Below are positions 1 through 11,637 of a DNA stretch of 64,000 nt, piece after piece; position 1 is the stretch's first letter, and the number at the start of each line of letters is the position of its first letter. A model generated the notes under the pieces. That model was not told the DNA's origin, did no database searches, and worked only from the letters and a program-made list of their open reading frames with translations. The stretch is from Sphingomonas sp. OV641 (lineage in GTDB: Bacteria > Pseudomonadota > Alphaproteobacteria > Sphingomonadales > Sphingomonadaceae), in assembly GCF_900109205.1 (NCBI RefSeq), contig NZ_FNZB01000002.1, positions 610,489 through 674,488 of the forward strand, in the 5' to 3' direction. The translations under genes and the position numbers were made by a program.

Positions 1-218
1 GGGCCGAGCAGGGGGTGCGCGAGATAGGCGCGCGCCTCGGCCAGTGACGCGATGCCGAAATGCTTCGCCGTCGGGCTCTGGCCGAGATCGCGCAGCTGGG
101 GAAAGACGAACCACATCCAGTGACTGGTCTTTCGCCCGCGTCGCAATTCGGCGAGCGCATCGGCATAGCTGTGTTCCTGCGCTTCCACGAAGCGGGCGAG
201 ATCGAAAGGGTCTGTCAC
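1..218 (-). CDS. DUF1810 family protein (5' part, cut by window edge)
   Basis: Reads leftward off the window edge, so only about 72 N-terminal residues are visible. The translation contains the string SHWMWFVFPQL near residue 32-42, followed by LGQSPTAKHFGI and EARAYLAHPLLG, which is the typical N-terminal half of DUF1810 proteins (function unknown). The start is a GTG at 218: the frame has a stop a few codons upstream and no in-frame ATG lies between. No clear Shine-Dalgarno is seen. It is divergent from the PEBP gene that starts 67 bp away. The family assignment is firm; the start is less so. Confidence 0.8.
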   Translation of the reverse strand, partial: MTDPFDLARFVEAQEHSYADALAELRRGRKTSHWMWFVFPQLRDLGQSPTAKHFGIASLAEARAYLAHPLLG

Positions 219-284
219 ACGCCATCAACGCATGGGGCGCATCGCAGATGCCGCTGGTGCGTTGGATGCGCAGAAGGAGTGGCC

Positions 285-917
285 ATGCTTGAACATATCC
301 CCGCCTGGCTGGGGCGCAGCCTGGGCAATGTGCGCGCCGGCGCCAGCAAGCTTGCGATCGTGCAGCCCGAACTTGGCGGACGTTTCGAACCGATCGATCT
401 TTCCAGCCCGGCGTTCGCCCAGGACGCGCGCCTGCCGCCGCGCTTCACGGCGGATGGGGAAGGCATATCGCCGCCGCTCGTCTGGGGCGCGCTGCCGGAC
501 GGGACGGCCACGCTCGCCTTGCTGGTGGAGGATGCCGATGCGCCCGCGCCGCAGCCGCTGGTTCATGCGGTGATCTGGGGCATCCCGGCGGATGCGGGGC
601 GATTGCCGGAGGGCGCGATCGTTGCCGATGGCGCTGGCCTGGCCGACACGGGAGACGTGGGGCGCAACTCCTATCTGGGCGAAGGGTGGCTTCCGCCTGA
701 CCCGCCGACCGGCCATGGAGAGCATCGTTATGTGTTCCAGCTGTTCGCGCTGGACGCTGCGGCCGAGGATCCGGGCCCGTCGCCCGGCCGTTCAGCCCTG
801 GTGCGGGCTATGGCCGGGCATGTGCTGGCTGCCGGGCTGCTGATCGGCACCTATTCGCGGGGCGAGGAGGCCCTGACCGGGCACGCTCAAACGACGGTGG
901 CGGCAACATCCACATAG
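285..917 (+). CDS. YbhB/YbcL-type PEBP family protein
   Basis: A 210-residue phosphatidylethanolamine-binding-protein (Raf kinase inhibitor-like) family member. Visible family features are GEGISPPLVW at about residues 58-67, the ligand-pocket motif EDADAP at about 82-87 and the pocket His at 94, then a C-terminal helix ending in LLIGTYSR. Bacterial members have no settled function; some are thought to bind small anionic ligands. ATG 285 is chosen because an AAGGAG-type ribosome site lies just upstream; longer in-frame extensions upstream read through the opposite-strand DUF1810 gene. No signal peptide is evident, so it is probably cytoplasmic. Its last 31 bp overlap a tiny antisense ORF. Confidence 0.88.
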   Translation: MLEHIPAWLGRSLGNVRAGASKLAIVQPELGGRFEPIDLSSPAFAQDARLPPRFTADGEGISPPLVWGALPDGTATLALLVEDADAPAPQPLVHAVIWGIPADAGRLPEGAIVADGAGLADTGDVGRNSYLGEGWLPPDPPTGHGEHRYVFQLFALDAAAEDPGPSPGRSALVRAMAGHVLAAGLLIGTYSRGEEALTGHAQTTVAATST

Positions 918-976
918 GCCAGCAGGGCTGAGGCGCCGATGATGGCGCCGAACGCGGCAAAGGCAGAGCGGATCAT
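887..976 (-). CDS. Tiny hydrophobic peptide (29 aa), unrecognised
   Basis: A 29-codon ORF starting MIRSAFAAFGAIIGA and ending YVDVAATVV. One hydrophobic stretch (about residues 4-21) could span the inner membrane after a short basic N-terminus. Its 3' end overlaps the end of the PEBP gene on the other strand by 31 bp. It lies 36 bp downstream of a second tiny ORF on the same strand, so the two may be co-transcribed. A weak AAGG lies upstream of the ATG. Too short for standard gene callers. Function unknown. Coding status is an inference from the pairing and composition, not proven. Confidence 0.4.
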   Translation of the reverse strand: MIRSAFAAFGAIIGASALLAYVDVAATVV

Positions 977-1012
977 GATTGGTTGACCTTGGCTGATGAG
1001 GTGAGGCGGCGA

Positions 1013-1123
1013 TCAGGCGATCGGCACGACCGGAACGGCTGCGCCGACCATCAGGGCGGCAAAAGCGACGGCGCCGACGAAGCTGGCGACATGCAGTTGA
1101 AGCTGGTTCAGACGATAGGCCAT
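1013..1123 (-). CDS. Small membrane peptide (36 aa), unrecognised
   Basis: A 36-codon ORF starting MAYRLNQLQLHVASF, followed by an Ala/Val-rich hydrophobic segment (about residues 14-34) that fits one membrane span. The start is supported by AAGGAG eight bases before the ATG, one of the best ribosome sites in this part of the window. It precedes the 29-residue peptide on the same strand. The otherwise empty 366-bp gap between the PEBP and GGDEF genes is largely filled by this pair. I do not recognise a family. A membrane role is inferred from hydrophobicity only. Confidence 0.5.
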   Translation of the reverse strand: MAYRLNQLQLHVASFVGAVAFAALMVGAAVPVVPIA

Positions 1124-1283
1124 GGTGGATCTCCTTGATGTCGGCGCCGGACCATCCGCCGCCGATGCCAGAAGCATTGCAGGCGGCGTGCCAGTTTTGC
1201 GGGATCAAGGAATTTGAACGACTTAGCGACGCGTGGCGTGAAGATCGGCGCGTGGCGCCACAACCGTATGGCAGATCACGCCA

Positions 1284-2342
1284 TCAAGCGGCGGAAAATG
1301 CCCGGTTCCGACCCGCCGCCTTGGCCCGGTACAGCGCGGCATCGGCGCGCGCATAGAGCGCCTCGCGCGGATCATCGCTTGTCCCCGCCGCCACGCCGCC
1401 CGAAATCGTCACCACGCCGATCGGCGCATCCGTCTTGCGCGAGCGGAAGCGGCGGGCAGCGACGGCGCTGCGCGCACGGTCGACCAGGGTAACGGCGGCG
1501 TCGATGTCGACCCCGACGAACAGGAGGGCGAACTCCTCCCCGCCATAACGCGCGACCACGGCCCCGCCGCTTTCGCTGGCGATGGTCAGGCCAACGGCAC
1601 GCAGCACGCGATCGCCGACCGCATGTCCGAATTCGTCGTTCACGCGCTTGAAGTGATCGATATCGCACAGCGCCAGCGCCACCGGGGTGCCGGGCGGCAG
1701 CGCGTCATAGGCCTCGTCAAAGGCACGGCGGTTCGCCAGTTCGGTGAGCGGATCGAGCCGTGCCGTGCCGCGTGCCTCGACCAGCGCGCTGCGCAGCGCG
1801 GCCGCCTCCTGCTCTGCCGCCGCCATCCGACGCTCCGCAACATGGGCACGGTCGATCATCGCAGCCGTCAGGCGGGACACCTCGTCCATGCCCGTTGTCG
1901 CATCGGCCTGGCGCATGGCGGCCGCGCTGGCGGCGAGATCGCGGCCAAAGCCACTCGTTTCCTCGTGAATGGAACGTACGGCGTCGGAGAATTGCGCCAT
2001 CTGCATTTCCGCACGCGCAATCATCTCATCAGCCTGGGCGTGAAGCTCGGCCGCCTCGGGCGGCTGCTGCGGGTCAGGCCCATCGGGCCCATCGGGCAGG
2101 TCAGGTCGTGGCGCCACGCTGCCGACGGTCGGGCCACCCAGATCCGCAATGTCCTGCGCCGTCAGGCGGATGCCGCCATCGGTCAGTGTCGCGACCGATT
2201 GCGCCAGCGCCCCGCCAGGATCGGACAGCACCCTATAGGCAAAGGCATAATTGGCCGGCTCCACGCCCAGCCTGTGATCGGCCAGGAATTGACCAACTGC
2301 CGCGAACAGCTCGTCTTCCTTCTGCCTGGGGAACTCAATCAT
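1284..2342 (-). CDS. GGDEF-domain diguanylate cyclase
   Basis: A 352-residue soluble protein with a C-terminal GGDEF domain that should make cyclic-di-GMP from two GTP. The active-site loop GGEEF is intact (about residue 267), with DPLTELANRRAF at the domain start and CDIDHFKRVND for metal and GTP binding. Eight or nine residues before GGEEF, where the inhibitory RxxD I-site should be, the sequence reads SGGA, so classic product inhibition is probably absent. The N-terminal ~110 residues are an unassigned region (ELFAAVGQFLADHRLGVEP), followed by Pro-rich and coiled-coil-like segments. ATG 2342 is preferred; the frame runs open to a TTG at 2444, but that extension looks non-conserved. Confidence 0.85.
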   Translation of the reverse strand: MIEFPRQKEDELFAAVGQFLADHRLGVEPANYAFAYRVLSDPGGALAQSVATLTDGGIRLTAQDIADLGGPTVGSVAPRPDLPDGPDGPDPQQPPEAAELHAQADEMIARAEMQMAQFSDAVRSIHEETSGFGRDLAASAAAMRQADATTGMDEVSRLTAAMIDRAHVAERRMAAAEQEAAALRSALVEARGTARLDPLTELANRRAFDEAYDALPPGTPVALALCDIDHFKRVNDEFGHAVGDRVLRAVGLTIASESGGAVVARYGGEEFALLFVGVDIDAAVTLVDRARSAVAARRFRSRKTDAPIGVVTISGGVAAGTSDDPREALYARADAALYRAKAAGRNRAFSAA

Positions 2343-2446
2343 CCATCCCGCGCCCCGTATCGACCCGGCGTTCACCCGGCGCCGCACGTTTGAAGCCTCA
2401 CTGTCGGCGGCAGAAGCTAAAAATCCGTTGCCGTCCGTCACCAAGC

Positions 2447-2989
2447 TCAGGAACGGGGCAGCTTCTTCACCGCTTCCAGCGTGAGCGCGACGTGGCGATC
2501 CGCGGAAAGGTCATCGTGAACATAGGCGATCCGGCCCGTGCGATCGATGACATAGCTGGTGCGGCGGGTGGCATCGCGCCCCTTGACCTGCCGGCCAAGC
2601 GCCACGTCATAACCGGCGACGACACGGGGACCCGCACTCGCGACGGGGAACTTGCCCGCACATTCGGCGGCCGAAAATTTCGTCAAATCCTCCACCGTAT
2701 CGGCCGACATGCCGATCACCGTCGCACCGGCGGCGCGGAAGGCGGCGATGTTTTCGGCAAAGGCGCGCGCCTCCGCGTTGCAGCCCGCGGTAAAGGCGGC
2801 GGGGAAGAAATAGAGCACCACCGGCCCCTTTTTGAGCTGCTGCCCGAGGCTCACTGTCACCACCTTGCCGGCGACGGCGCCGCGCGTGGTGAAATCGGGC
2901 GCCTTGGCCCCGACCGGGAGCGTGGCGCCGACCGGCCCGGCAACGGCAAGCGAGACGATGGCGGCGGCAGCGGCAAGGACGTGGCGCAT
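2447..2989 (-). CDS. Exported peroxiredoxin (AhpC/TSA family)
   Basis: A 180-residue thiol peroxidase with an N-terminal signal peptide (hydrophobic residues 4-20), so it likely acts in the periplasm on peroxides. The peroxidatic cysteine is C70 in FFPAAFTAGC. The PrxQ-type resolving Cys five positions on is replaced (GCNAEARAF), but another Cys at about 110 could serve. A later segment RRTSYVIDRTGRIAYVH is typical for the family. ATG 2989 is chosen for its GGGAGAG ribosome site; two upstream ATGs at 3013 and 3016 are possible but less well placed. Divergent from the HisN-like gene. Confidence 0.85.
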   Translation of the reverse strand: MRHVLAAAAAIVSLAVAGPVGATLPVGAKAPDFTTRGAVAGKVVTVSLGQQLKKGPVVLYFFPAAFTAGCNAEARAFAENIAAFRAAGATVIGMSADTVEDLTKFSAAECAGKFPVASAGPRVVAGYDVALGRQVKGRDATRRTSYVIDRTGRIAYVHDDLSADRHVALTLEAVKKLPRS

Positions 2990-3053
2990 GGGGGCTCTCC
3001 CGAAAGAAGGCATCATTCTAGCGTTGCGCGTTCCGGGGCGATAGGGCTGGCGG

Positions 3054-3914
<861 letters not shown>

Positions 3915-3940
3915 GGCCCCAGCTGGGCTTATCCCCTGAA

Positions 3941-4024
3941 CCGTTCGCACTGAGCTTGTCGAAGTGCGTGTCCTGAAGCGCGGCGCGCTTGTGGCACGTC
4001 CTTCGACAGGCTCAGGACGAACGG
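3941..4024. repeat. REP-like inverted repeat (CTTCGACAGGCTCAGGAC family)
   Basis: Two facing arms, 3941-3967 and about 3994-4024, both carry versions of the TGAGC..TGTCGAAG core in opposite orientation, able to fold into a long imperfect hairpin. This short palindrome is common between genes in sphingomonads and other GC-rich proteobacteria. It lies downstream of hisN and, on the other strand, downstream of clpB, where it could act as a transcript end or a gyrase or RNA-stability element. Confidence 0.7.
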
Positions 4025-4048
4025 CGTAAAGGGGCGGAGCCTTCAATC

Positions 4049-4145
4049 GTCATGCCGGGCTCGTCCCGGCATCCAGGCCGCCGCGGGCCTCACATGCGTT
4101 GGAACGCCCGGATGGCGGGATGCCGGCACGGAGGCCGGCATGACG
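4049..4145. repeat. Second intergenic palindrome (CGTCATGCCGG family)
   Basis: The element begins CGTCATGCCGG and ends CCGGCATGACG, with inner GTCCCGGCATCC and GGGATGCCGGC arms, so the whole ~97 bp is a nested inverted repeat. Together with the preceding repeat it fills the space between the convergent hisN and clpB genes. Possible bidirectional terminator; there is no clear T-run. Confidence 0.65.
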
Positions 4146-4159
4146 GGAGCGGCTGGGTG

Positions 4160-6739
<2,580 letters not shown>

Positions 6740-6770
6740 AGGTGTCCCTGTTTCCTTCGAGCATCATTTG

Positions 6771-6790
6771 GTGTTGCTAAATGGCAACAC
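6771..6790. promoter_or_regulatory. Perfect 7-bp dyad upstream of clpB
   Basis: GTGTTGC and GCAACAC flank a 6-bp AT-rich centre (TAAATG), 32 bp before the clpB start. It is not the CIRCE element. The position suggests an operator or a 5'UTR hairpin for clpB. Function is inferred from position only. Confidence 0.35.
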
Positions 6791-6916
6791 AAGGGTGCTG
6801 GCACGAGAAAGATGGCGATGGCCTAGGGCGCCGTCCAGAGGTTGACGGCGATCGCGTGATCGGCTCCCATCCCATTCCCGGCAAAGCCCGGGGCCCAGCA
6901 TTGAGCCGGCCCTAGT

Positions 6917-6940
6917 TGGACCCCGGCCTCCGCCGGGGAA
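6917..6940. repeat. Short GGACCCCGGC..GCCGGGG palindrome
   Basis: A single hairpin unit (7-bp arms CCCCGGC/GCCGGGG) 18 bp before the alcohol dehydrogenase start. Near-identical units occur at 61251-61272 and 61324-61347, showing a dispersed repeat family. Confidence 0.6.
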
Positions 6941-6957
6941 CAAAAAAGGAGCGGATC

Positions 6958-7992
6958 ATGAAGGCATTGCGCTATTTCGGCGCGCGCGACATCCAGTACG
7001 GATCGACCGACGATGCGACCTTGCAGGACGATCGGGACGTGCTGGTCCGCGTGAAGCATTGCGCGATCTGCGGCAGCGACCTGCATATCTATCATGGCCA
7101 CGGCTTTTCGCAGGACACCGGCTTCTGCGTCGGGCACGAGGCGGTCGGCGAGGTGGTGGAGACGGGGCGTGCGGTGCGCAACCTGCGCTCGGGCGACCGG
7201 GTGATGATCTCCGCCGCGGTCGGCTGCGGCGCTTGCCCCGGCTGCCTGATGGGCCGCGTCCACGAATGCGAGAACAATGGTTCGGGCTGCTATGGCCTCA
7301 GCGCCGCCTTGCAGGGGAGCCAGGCGGAAGCGGTGCGCGTGCCCGCCGGCGACGTAAATGCCCGGCGCATCCCGGACGGCATCAGCGACGAACAGGCGCT
7401 GATGCTGACGGATGCGTTGCCGACGAGCTGGATGGCGGTGCGCAATGCAGACATCAAGCCGGGCGCGAGCGTCGCGGTGGTCGGCCTGGGCCCGATCGGG
7501 CTGATGGCGGTGGAAGGCTGTTTCGCGATGGGCGCGGGGCGCGTCTATGCGATCGATCTTGTCCCTGAACGGCGCGCATTGGCCGAAGGGCTGGGCGCGA
7601 TCGGCGTAGATCCAGCGATGGCGGTGGAGACGATCCGCGAGGACACCAAGGGGCGGATGTGCGGCAGCGTGATCGAGGCGGTCGGTGCCGACGCGACGAT
7701 CGACATGGCGCTGCGGCTTGTCGGCAAATGGGGCACGGTTTCATGCCTGGGCGTCAACCAGACGCGGCGCTTCCCCTTTCCGATGGAGCGCGCGTTCGCC
7801 AGTGGGCTGACGTTCCGCACCGGCACCTGCTCGGTCCCGCACTGGTGGCAGGAACTGATCCCGATGGTGCAGAAGGGGCAGCTTCACCCCGAACGCTACA
7901 TCTCTCACCGCCTGCCGCTGTCACAGGGTGCCGAAGCCTATGCCATCCTCGACCGGCGCGAGGCGCTGAAGGTGGTGATGACGCCCGATTGA
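6958..7992 (+). CDS. Zinc-dependent medium-chain alcohol dehydrogenase
   Basis: A 344-residue MDR-superfamily NAD(P)-dependent dehydrogenase. Catalytic-zinc ligands appear in HCAICGSDLHIYHG (Cys near 38) and GHEAVGEVV; the structural-zinc cysteines are in CGACPGCLMGRVHEC; the Rossmann motif is GLGPIGLMA (about 184-192). The substrate cannot be read from sequence; secondary alcohol or threonine-type dehydrogenases have this layout. ATG 6958 has AAGGAG 8 bp upstream. It is followed 39 bp later by a class II aldolase family gene on the same strand, so the pair may handle a sugar or aldehyde substrate together. Confidence 0.88.
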   Translation: MKALRYFGARDIQYGSTDDATLQDDRDVLVRVKHCAICGSDLHIYHGHGFSQDTGFCVGHEAVGEVVETGRAVRNLRSGDRVMISAAVGCGACPGCLMGRVHECENNGSGCYGLSAALQGSQAEAVRVPAGDVNARRIPDGISDEQALMLTDALPTSWMAVRNADIKPGASVAVVGLGPIGLMAVEGCFAMGAGRVYAIDLVPERRALAEGLGAIGVDPAMAVETIREDTKGRMCGSVIEAVGADATIDMALRLVGKWGTVSCLGVNQTRRFPFPMERAFASGLTFRTGTCSVPHWWQELIPMVQKGQLHPERYISHRLPLSQGAEAYAILDRREALKVVMTPD

Positions 7993-8031
7993 GGGTATGA
8001 GTGGCGGCAAATCACGAGAATGGAGAGAGAC

Positions 8032-8805
8032 ATGGCCACGCTGGCATCGGTCGACAATACCAACCAATATGCCCCCGGCGAGTGGGAGGCGCGGGTCGAT
8101 CTCGCCGCCGCCTATCGCCTTGTCGCGCTGTACGGCTGGGACGACCTGATCTTCACCCATCTTTCGGCCCGCGTGCCGGGGCCGGAGCATCATTTCCTCA
8201 TCAACCCGTACGACATGATGTTCGAGGAGATCACCGCCTCGTCGCTGGTCAAGATCGACGTGGAGGGCAATCCGGTCGGCCATACCGACCATCCGGTGAA
8301 CCCGGCGGGCTTCACGATCCACTCCGCGATCCACATGGCGCGCGAGGATGCGGCGGCGGTGATGCACCTCCATACGCCGCACGGCCAGGCGGTGAGCGCG
8401 ATGGAGTTCGGCCTCCTCCCGCACACCCAGACGGCGATGATCGCGCAGCACAATGTCGCCTATCATGACTATGAAGGCATCGCGACCGACCTGGATGAGC
8501 GCGAGCGGCTGGTGCAGGATCTCGGCGAGAAGCACGCGATGATCCTGCGCAACCATGGCACGCTGGCGGTGGGCGAGAGCGTCGGCGCGTGTTTTCTTCG
8601 GCTCTACTTCCTGGAGCGCGCGTGCGAGGCGCAGGTGCTGATGCTGTCTGCCGGGCGCGAGAACCTCAACAACCCGCCGCAGGGCGTGGAGGAGAAGGTT
8701 GCCGGGCAGAGCGCACCGGCGGGGATGGGCAAGCTGGCCGAGAAGCTGGCGTGGCCGGCGCTGCTGCGCAAGCTCGACCGGATCGATCCCAGCTTCCGCA
8801 ACTGA
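8032..8805 (+). CDS. Class II aldolase/adducin family protein
   Basis: A 257-residue protein of the class II aldolase/adducin fold. Metal-binding histidines are visible in HLHTPHG (about 110-116) and in RNHGTLAVGES, with the acid-containing segment FEEITASSLVKID near residue 64. Family members are zinc aldolases or epimerases on phosphorylated sugars, but this subgroup (with GEWEARVDLAAAYRL at the start) is often annotated only at family level. ATG 8032 is preceded by GGAGAGA. Likely co-transcribed with the alcohol dehydrogenase upstream. Convergent with the sensor kinase gene. Confidence 0.85.
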   Translation: MATLASVDNTNQYAPGEWEARVDLAAAYRLVALYGWDDLIFTHLSARVPGPEHHFLINPYDMMFEEITASSLVKIDVEGNPVGHTDHPVNPAGFTIHSAIHMAREDAAAVMHLHTPHGQAVSAMEFGLLPHTQTAMIAQHNVAYHDYEGIATDLDERERLVQDLGEKHAMILRNHGTLAVGESVGACFLRLYFLERACEAQVLMLSAGRENLNNPPQGVEEKVAGQSAPAGMGKLAEKLAWPALLRKLDRIDPSFRN

Positions 8806-8860
8806 GCGCGGCGGCCCCGCTCAGTCCGCCGCGCCGCTCGTCAGGCGGCGGGCGGCGGGG

Positions 8861-9907
8861 CTATTCGATCCGCCGCGCCTCGACCTGTGGCAGGGTGAGG
8901 CAGGCTCGGGTCTGGGGGCCGCCCAAAACATCATAGCTTCCGCCCGTCTGCCGGGCGAGCATGGTCGCGATGGAAAGCCCCAGGCTGCTGATGCCCTCGG
9001 CGGAAAAGTCGGCGGACAGCCTGCCGCCGTTGTCGACAACGCTGATGCTGAGCTGCCCGCCAGCGGCACGCACTTCAATGGCGATGGCGGGGGCACGATG
9101 ATCAGGTAGGCCGTGCTCGATCGCGTTGGCGATCGATTCCGCCACGACCAGCGCCACGGGCAGCGCCTGTTCCATCGAGAGGCGCAGGTCGGACGGGCAA
9201 TCGACCCGGCGCGCAATGTCGCTGCGGCCGTTCGCTTCCACCACATCGTCGAGCAATGCCGTCAGGAAGGCGGCAAGATCCTTGCCGCTTTCATCGGCAT
9301 CGTAGAGCCGGCGGCTGATCCGCCCGATCAGCGCGACCCGCTGGGAGGCCTCGGCCAGCGCGGCCGCAGCCAGGGGATCGGCGAGGCGGCGTCGCTGCAG
9401 CGCCAGAAGCCCGGCAACCGCCTGCAGATTGTTCGAGACGCGGTGCTGCAGCTCATCGAATAGCAGCGCGCGGGTGCGGGCCAGCGCTGCGCTCCGCTCG
9501 CGTTCCTGCGCCAGGTGACCGTTGGCGCGCTGCATCCAGTGGATGATCAGCACATCGGTGGCCACGACCAGCGTGTAGAAGCCCATCGCCGAAAGCGAGC
9601 CGAGATCGAGATTGAACGCGTTTCTCGGCGGGATGAAGAAATACCAGGCGAGAAGCCCACCCAATGCAGCGGCCGCCGACCCGTAGCGCGCGCCGAACAG
9701 CACCGACACCAGGATCACGGCGGGGAAGAAGGTGAGGAACGGAAAACCGGGCGGCAGCGTGCCATCCGCGGCATGGCGGATCCAGAACGCGACGCCGACA
9801 GCGACACCTGTTGCCGCCCATGCGGCGGGCGGACGAACAGTGAGCGGAAGGCGATCTAGCGGCAGAAAAGACCCTTGAAGCGAAGGTGGGCGATCCACCT
9901 TCGCCAA
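8861..9907 (-). CDS. Membrane sensor histidine kinase (DUF4118 + HisKA_2)
   Basis: About 348 residues. The N-terminal third has four likely membrane helices with a KdpD-like DUF4118 arrangement (TFFPAVILVSVLFGARYG, GGLLAWYFFIPP). The kinase part has the HisKA_2 phospho-acceptor motif ELQHRVSNNLQAV (His near 157) and an ATP-binding domain with ESIANAIEHG and VVDNGG. Such alphaproteobacterial kinases often feed the general stress response, but no partner regulator is adjacent. No ATG exists near the N-terminus: TTG 9907 is the listed start, with a GTG three codons in as an alternative; the true start is uncertain. Confidence 0.82.
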   Translation of the reverse strand: MAKVDRPPSLQGSFLPLDRLPLTVRPPAAWAATGVAVGVAFWIRHAADGTLPPGFPFLTFFPAVILVSVLFGARYGSAAAALGGLLAWYFFIPPRNAFNLDLGSLSAMGFYTLVVATDVLIIHWMQRANGHLAQERERSAALARTRALLFDELQHRVSNNLQAVAGLLALQRRRLADPLAAAALAEASQRVALIGRISRRLYDADESGKDLAAFLTALLDDVVEANGRSDIARRVDCPSDLRLSMEQALPVALVVAESIANAIEHGLPDHRAPAIAIEVRAAGGQLSISVVDNGGRLSADFSAEGISSLGLSIATMLARQTGGSYDVLGGPQTRACLTLPQVEARRIE

Positions 9908-9981
9908 GCATTAGAGGGCAAAGCCATTCAGGTCGAGAGGGAGGACCGCCGTGTTCGCAGGCGCTTAGGCGGCAGGACCGA

Positions 9982-10827
9982 TCAATGGCCCCACCACGGA
10001 TAGCCGGGCGGCATGTCCCGCGTGATCCGGCCGGGAAAGGCCGGCGCGCGCTTTTCCAGGAAGGCCGCAACCCCTTCGCGGACGTCCGGGCCGGCGCCCA
10101 GTGCCATAGCGAATCCGCCATCCACCTTCAGCGCGGCGGTCGGCGATGCCTCTCCTGCGAAGCGCCACAGCATCTGCCGGGTGAGCGCGATGGAGACGGG
10201 GGCGGTGTTCTCGGCGATTTCTAGCGCGATTTCCTGCGCCTTCTCCAGCAGCCTGTCGGCGGGCACGACCTCACTGACGAGTCCGCCGGACAGCGCCTCG
10301 GCTGCGTCGAAGATCTTGCCGGAAAGACACCAGCGCAGCGCCTGGGGGAGCCCCACGATCTGCGGCAGGAACCAGGCGCTGCCCGCCTCCGGCACCAGGC
10401 CGCGGCGGGCAAAGACGAAGCCGAAGCGCGCGCTGTCCGCAGCGATGCGGATGTCGCACGGCAGGGTGAGCGTCGCGCCGACGCCGACCGCAGCACCGTT
10501 GATCGCGGCGATGACCGGCTTGGGGCTGTCGAACAAGGCGCCCACGAAGCCGCCGCCGTCCTGGCGCGGCTTGCCCTCAGCGGCGAAATTGGGACCGCCG
10601 CTGCCGAAGCTGTCGGCGCCGCCCGAGATGTCCGCGCCGGCACAAAAGCCGCGGCCCTCGCCCGTCAGGATGATGGCGCGGACCTTTTCCTCCTTGCCCG
10701 CCTTGCGCACTGCTTCGGCAAGTTCGGCGCCCATCACCGCGGTATAGGCGTTCAGCTTGTCGGGACGGGCGAGCATGATCGTCGCGATCGGCCCGTCGAT
10801 CGTGAAGCGGATCTGTTCAAAGGTCAT
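9982..10827 (-). CDS. Enoyl-CoA hydratase/isomerase family protein
   Basis: A 281-residue crotonase-fold protein. Oxyanion-hole segments are GRGFCAGADISG (about 63-74) and AAINGAAVGVGATL, with the usual DIRIAADSARFGFVFARRGLVPEAG acid-bearing stretch, of which EAG carries a candidate catalytic Glu. Probably acts in beta-oxidation or in breakdown of an aromatic or branched acyl-CoA; the exact substrate is unknown. ATG 10827 has AGGAGAGG upstream; a longer open frame upstream is not supported. Confidence 0.9.
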   Translation of the reverse strand: MTFEQIRFTIDGPIATIMLARPDKLNAYTAVMGAELAEAVRKAGKEEKVRAIILTGEGRGFCAGADISGGADSFGSGGPNFAAEGKPRQDGGGFVGALFDSPKPVIAAINGAAVGVGATLTLPCDIRIAADSARFGFVFARRGLVPEAGSAWFLPQIVGLPQALRWCLSGKIFDAAEALSGGLVSEVVPADRLLEKAQEIALEIAENTAPVSIALTRQMLWRFAGEASPTAALKVDGGFAMALGAGPDVREGVAAFLEKRAPAFPGRITRDMPPGYPWWGH

Positions 10828-10965
10828 CTGCCTCTCCTTGGCTCGCGGATCATGATGCGTCCGCTTTCTCCAGCGCATAACCTGTCCCGCCGCCATGCGC
10901 CATGCGGTGCGCCGGCATCGCCAAAGCGGCTTTCCCCTATCGCCCGCGCAGCTTAACGAGGGGGC

Positions 10966-11637
10966 ATGTGGCAGCTCTACCAATTTCCCTTGTGCCCCTT
11001 CACGCGCAAGGTTCGCATCCTTCTGGGCGAGAAGGACGTCGGCTATGAGCTGGTACGGGAGATCCCGTGGACGCGGCGGGACGAGTTCCTCGACATGAAC
11101 CCCGCCGGGCAGACGCCGGTGATGGTCGATGGCGAGCGCGGCACCGTGCTGATCGATTCGATGGCGATCTGCGAATATTTTGAGGAAACGGTGGATCGCG
11201 CGGCGATGATCAACGGATCGGCGGCGAATCGCGCCGAGATCCGGCGCCTGGTCGCGTGGTTCGATTCGCAATTCTATCGCGACGTCAGCCAGCCGCTGAT
11301 CGAGGAACGCATGGTGAAGCGGCTGGTGCTGCGCCAGTCGCCCAATGCGGCGCGGCTGCGCGAAGCAATGAAGTCAGCGATCGGGCACCTCGATTACATC
11401 GATTACCTGCTGGATCATCGCAAATGGATGGCGGGCGCGACGATCAGCCTCGCCGACCTCGCCGCGGCGGCACATATTTCGGTGGCGGACTACCTGGGTG
11501 GGATCGACTGGTCCGGGCATACCCATGCCAAGGCATGGTATTCGGCGTTCAAGAGCCGTCGCAGCTTCCGCCCGCTTCTGGCCGAGCGGATGAGCGGGAT
11601 CGAGCCGCCGAACTATTACGAGAACCCGGATTTCTGA
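10966..11637 (+). CDS. fzlA: GST-fold protein, probable FtsZ-binding protein FzlA
   Basis: A 223-residue glutathione-S-transferase-like protein: thioredoxin-like N-terminus (LYQFPLCPFTRKVRILLGEK) and helical C-terminal domain. The sequence ends RMSGIEPPNYYENPDF, which resembles the conserved C-terminal tail of alphaproteobacterial FzlA. In Caulobacter FzlA binds FtsZ, curves its filaments and is essential for division; it does not act as a GST. If this is FzlA it works at the septum. GAGGGGG precedes ATG 10966. The stop overlaps the start of csaA (TGATG). A plain GST is the alternative; an alignment over the tail would settle it. Confidence 0.65.
   Translation: MWQLYQFPLCPFTRKVRILLGEKDVGYELVREIPWTRRDEFLDMNPAGQTPVMVDGERGTVLIDSMAICEYFEETVDRAAMINGSAANRAEIRRLVAWFDSQFYRDVSQPLIEERMVKRLVLRQSPNAARLREAMKSAIGHLDYIDYLLDHRKWMAGATISLADLAAAAHISVADYLGGIDWSGHTHAKAWYSAFKSRRSFRPLLAERMSGIEPPNYYENPDF

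Noticed and set aside
6741..6810. CIRCE element or sigma-32 promoter before clpB
   Set aside because: No TTAGCACTC dyad and no convincing CTTGAAA/CCCATNT pair with correct spacing.
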